Below are positions 5,871-7,260 of a stretch of DNA of 7,260 bases, piece by piece. The translations under genes were made by a program, and so were the position numbers. Origin of the DNA: Actinomycetes bacterium (GTDB taxonomy: Bacteria; Actinomycetota; Coriobacteriia; Coriobacteriales; Eggerthellaceae); contig JAEYEL010000082.1 in the NCBI GenBank assembly GCA_023403475.1, positions 1 through 7,260 of the forward strand, given 5' to 3'. Each line of letters starts with the position of its first letter. Within the stretch, counting starts at the first letter, position 1. The notes beneath the pieces are model-generated. The model saw only the letters and a program-made list of their open reading frames with translations, had not been told where the DNA came from and searched no databases.

Positions 5871-5911
5871 CCCGGAAGCCATGCAGTCGGCGGAAAATGA
5901 GAATACACAGC

Positions 5912-5962
5912 TTGATTAGGAAGAAAATTTCCTATAGAATCGAAAGGGAAATATCTTTCCTA
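5912..5962 (+). promoter_or_regulatory. Promoter and paired operators of the hipB-like gene
   Basis: TTGATT (5912-5917) and TAGAAT (5935-5940, 5/6 to consensus) are 17 bases apart. The spacer contains a perfect inverted repeat TAGGAA-N6-TTCCTA (5917-5934). A second related site, GGAA-N6-TTCC (AGGGAA at 5945-5950, TTCCTA at 5957-5962), covers the predicted start of transcription, 28 bp centre to centre. Two palindromes straddling the -10 and start site are what an autorepressing HipB-type dimer would use. The half-site differs from the E. coli HipB site. Confidence 0.7.
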
Positions 5963-5976
5963 GAGATGGGTTTAAC

Positions 5977-6288
5977 ATGACAACCGATTCAATTTTTAGA
6001 GAGCTATCCAAAAAAATCAGGGAATATCGGCGCGCGTCCGACATCACACAAGAGGAATTTGGCAAGACAGTGGGGCTTTCGGGAAGGCGGATTCGCGATA
6101 TCGAAGCGGGAAGAGCCCAAGGGCTATCGCTTTCGGCACTCGTGAGAATCGTAGGGAAGCTGGGGTGCGAACTGCGCATCGTCGAAAAAGAAGAAGGCGG
6201 CAGCGAAACCGCAAACGAGAACGCCACCGAATACGACAGCATCTTCAATAAAATCGCGGCAAGTTTAACGAAAGGAGAATACCGATGA
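5977..6288 (+). CDS. XRE/HipB-like helix-turn-helix antitoxin/repressor
   Basis: A 103-aa DNA-binding protein. Residues about 10-66 are a Cro/C1-type helix-turn-helix (LSKKIREYRRASDITQEEFG, then KTVGLSGRRIRDIEAG, then LSLSALVRIVGKLGCELRI), as in HipB and related antitoxins. The remaining 35 residues are acidic and then variable (KEEGGSETANENATEYDS), the part that usually contacts the toxin or is degraded by proteases. It overlaps the start of the hipA-like fragment as ATGA, the normal hipBA layout. The start region has only a weak ribosome site (GAGATGGG). Palindromic operators upstream point to autoregulation. Because hipA behind it is broken, it may survive as a stand-alone repressor. GC content is low for the window. 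Confidence 0.87.
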   Translation: MTTDSIFRELSKKIREYRRASDITQEEFGKTVGLSGRRIRDIEAGRAQGLSLSALVRIVGKLGCELRIVEKEEGGSETANENATEYDSIFNKIAASLTKGEYR

Positions 6289-6428
6289 AAGGTCATTCGA
6301 AGTTGTTTCGGGTAATCATCGGGAGATCGATGGCCGGAACGCTGCGACAGGGTGATTCCGGCGAACTCACCTTCGAATACGAAAGCCGTTACAGCGGCCC
6401 ACCATCGGCTAGACCGCTACAGGATTAG
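6285..6428 (+). pseudogene. hipA-like kinase toxin, truncated N-terminal fragment
   Basis: A 47-codon frame with the start of a HipA-type serine/threonine kinase. LFRVIIGRSMAGTLRQGDSG and ELTFEYESRYSG match the N-terminal HipA domain (small beta barrel: a Val/Ile strand, G-x-VGTL, then L-x-F-x-Y). It ends SARPLQD and stop, where intact HipA proteins normally continue RPLSLSMPL and on for about 350 more residues. The kinase domain is absent here and in all frames downstream. The ribosome site AAAGGAG is 8 bases upstream. Identity with HipA is lost near 6418, exactly where the opposite-strand DUF4065 fragment begins, so this is a deletion or recombination joint rather than a point mutation. It should be toxin-inactive. 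Confidence 0.8.
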
Positions 6429-6711
6429 AGCAGGTAGGAGAAGCATAGAAACGACGAATAGCCTCTACCGCAATTTCCCTGTTGCATCTTTCTCCGTCTT
6501 CGAGACCCCCACGAGCGTCGACCCACGGATCCTCTTTATGAGTCAACTCGCGAAGCTGTTCACCGGAGTACCCGCCGAAAAGATCTACCACCCTCTCAAT
6601 CGCCGAACGCTGAGATTGTGACAGATTCGACGAAAAGCCCAGCCCGTTCAAACTTCCTTTGCCGACTATGTACTTTCCAGAATGCGCGCGAAATTTTGCA
6701 CAGACTCGTTG
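6409..6711 (-). pseudogene. Panacea/SocA-like (DUF4065) antitoxin, C-terminal fragment
   Basis: The frame opens after a TGA at 6714-6712 and runs to a TAG at 6411-6409, about 100 codons, with no ATG or GTG start; a TTG at 6651 is the only candidate. It contains the C-terminal signature of DUF4065 proteins: SQSQRSAIERVVDLFGGYSG, then EQLRELTHKEDPWVDARGG, then EIAVEAIRRFY. The usual N-terminal half (about 70-90 residues with the YxxGPV-type region) is missing. Panacea-domain proteins act as antitoxins for many unrelated toxins; SocA is a proteolysis adaptor. No partner toxin is seen beside it. The 3' end is fused to the broken hipA stub. A decayed remnant is the best reading; a short functional form cannot be fully excluded. 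Confidence 0.72.
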
Positions 6712-6801
6712 TCAAAGGGACGGCGCGCGCGTTTGAGAGAAGAGCTTTCTGTCGAGCTCGAGAGCGGGAATTTCCTCGCCAACACAGCTTCAGAAGATGA
6801 G

Positions 6802-6829
6802 AAGGCCCGCGCTACCAGGCGCGGGCCTT
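6802..6829 (-). terminator. Strong GC hairpin terminator
   Basis: AAGGCCCGCGC (6802-6812) and GCGCGGGCCTT (6819-6829) form a perfect 11-bp stem with a 6-base loop. It lies 92 bases past the stop of the surface-protein gene on the minus strand; the U-tract after it is poor (CTCATCTTCT). The symmetric arms could stop transcripts from either side. The stretch 6830-6920 holds no gene that I can support, and 6712-6801 only degraded sequence. Confidence 0.75.
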
Positions 6830-6920
6830 GCCTTGCCGATGAGGGAGTTGGGTTCTCGGCTGCGCCTGCAGCGACCGGAAGCACGCCGAACCGGAAACCG
6901 CCGTCCCAGGCCGATGCGCC

Positions 6921-7260
6921 TTAGCGGCTCCTCCTCCGCCATAGCCATAGCCCGACGGCGGCACATGCCGCTACCACAACGACGCCCAGCGCTACCCAGG
7001 GCCAGGGGAAGCCTGAGCCCTGCTCTTGGGTGGCCGAGCTGTCCAGCAGGGAAATCTGTTCGCTGCCCGATTCGGGCACGGCGTCGGCGGAGTCCGCCGC
7101 ATCGCCGTCAGAGTCGGACGCGACACCGGCGTTCGCAGCATCGGCGCTGCCGGAAGTGGCGGAGCCGTCCGCATCGACAGTGGCCTCGTCGATGCCGGTC
7201 GACGAATTGGAACCGCCGCCCAAGCCGCTTCCGGCGGAATCACCTTCACCGATCGACGTA
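6921..7260 (-). CDS. C-terminal end of a membrane-anchored surface protein
   Basis: Only the last 112 codons or so are in the window, and the frame is open to the right edge. The visible part is a Gly/Ser-rich stretch (GSGLGGGSNSS), then about 60 residues rich in Ser, Ala, Asp and Gly (disordered stalk), then GFPWPWVALGVVVVAACAAV and GLWLW as a single membrane span, and the basic tail RRRSR before TAA. This is the usual C-terminal layout of an exported protein held in the membrane with its bulk outside. I see no LPxTG-type sortase motif before the span. The functional domain lies outside the window, so no function can be assigned. High GC content matches the host-like left part of the window, not the neighbouring toxin-antitoxin debris. 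Confidence 0.8.
   Translation of the reverse strand, partial: TSIGEGDSAGSGLGGGSNSSTGIDEATVDADGSATSGSADAANAGVASDSDGDAADSADAVPESGSEQISLLDSSATQEQGSGFPWPWVALGVVVVAACAAVGLWLWRRRSR

Noticed and set aside
6352..6621. Plus-strand frame that might carry the rest of hipA
   Set aside because: It is the antisense of the DUF4065 fragment and has no HipA kinase motifs.
6666..6884. 72-codon minus-strand frame spanning the terminator hairpin
   Set aside because: It runs through the strong 11-bp hairpin, has no recognisable domain and is compositionally poor; more likely degraded sequence.
6921..7020. Sortase (LPxTG) anchor in the surface protein
   Set aside because: No LPxTG or close variant precedes the membrane span; anchoring by the span itself is what is visible.

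Overview
The window looks like chromosomal DNA of a high-GC bacterium. My best guess is an actinobacterium of the Coriobacteriia (Eggerthella/Gordonibacter type), from the GC-rich Ala/Arg-heavy coding style, the accessory gene content and the C-terminal-anchor surface protein. No ribosomal or other taxonomic marker is present, so this is inference.

Left part (1-4371), all on the minus strand. Reading in the direction of transcription, a cassette starts from a good sigma70-type promoter at 4303-4331, set in three direct repeats with an exact 34-bp period. The order is: an HprK/PEPCK-like P-loop kinase (4180-3266); a 233-bp spacer holding a large nested inverted repeat; an 87-aa PqqD-type protein (3032-2769); an S24/S26-type Ser-His peptidase (2768-2163); a one-chain ABC exporter (2166-400); and an NTP_transf_5-type nucleotidyltransferase that runs off the left edge (338-1). 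The last genes are packed tightly (TAA directly followed by GTG, then an ATGA overlap). Kinase, PqqD-type recognition protein, exporter and nucleotidyltransferase are accessory genes also found in lasso-peptide and related peptide-modifying loci. A peptide maturation and export role is therefore reasonable, but no precursor peptide, cyclase or radical-SAM enzyme is visible here.

Right part (4400-6720). GC content visibly drops. This stretch is a small patch of defence/toxin-antitoxin-type genes: a Schlafen-AlbA_2/COG2865 regulator (minus, 5754-4459) and, divergently, a HipB-like XRE repressor (plus, 5977-6288). Each has a striking operator array in the shared 222-bp intergenic region. HipB is followed by a hipA gene cut off after 47 codons. 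That stub abuts, tail to tail, a Panacea/SocA-like (DUF4065) fragment on the minus strand that has lost its N-terminus. The region reads as the debris of two toxin-antitoxin modules next to a possibly intact regulator.

Right edge (6802-7260). The C-terminus of a Ser/Ala/Asp-rich surface protein with one membrane anchor and an Arg tail (minus strand) is followed by a strong GC hairpin terminator.

All long plus-strand open frames opposite the GC-rich minus genes are shadows.
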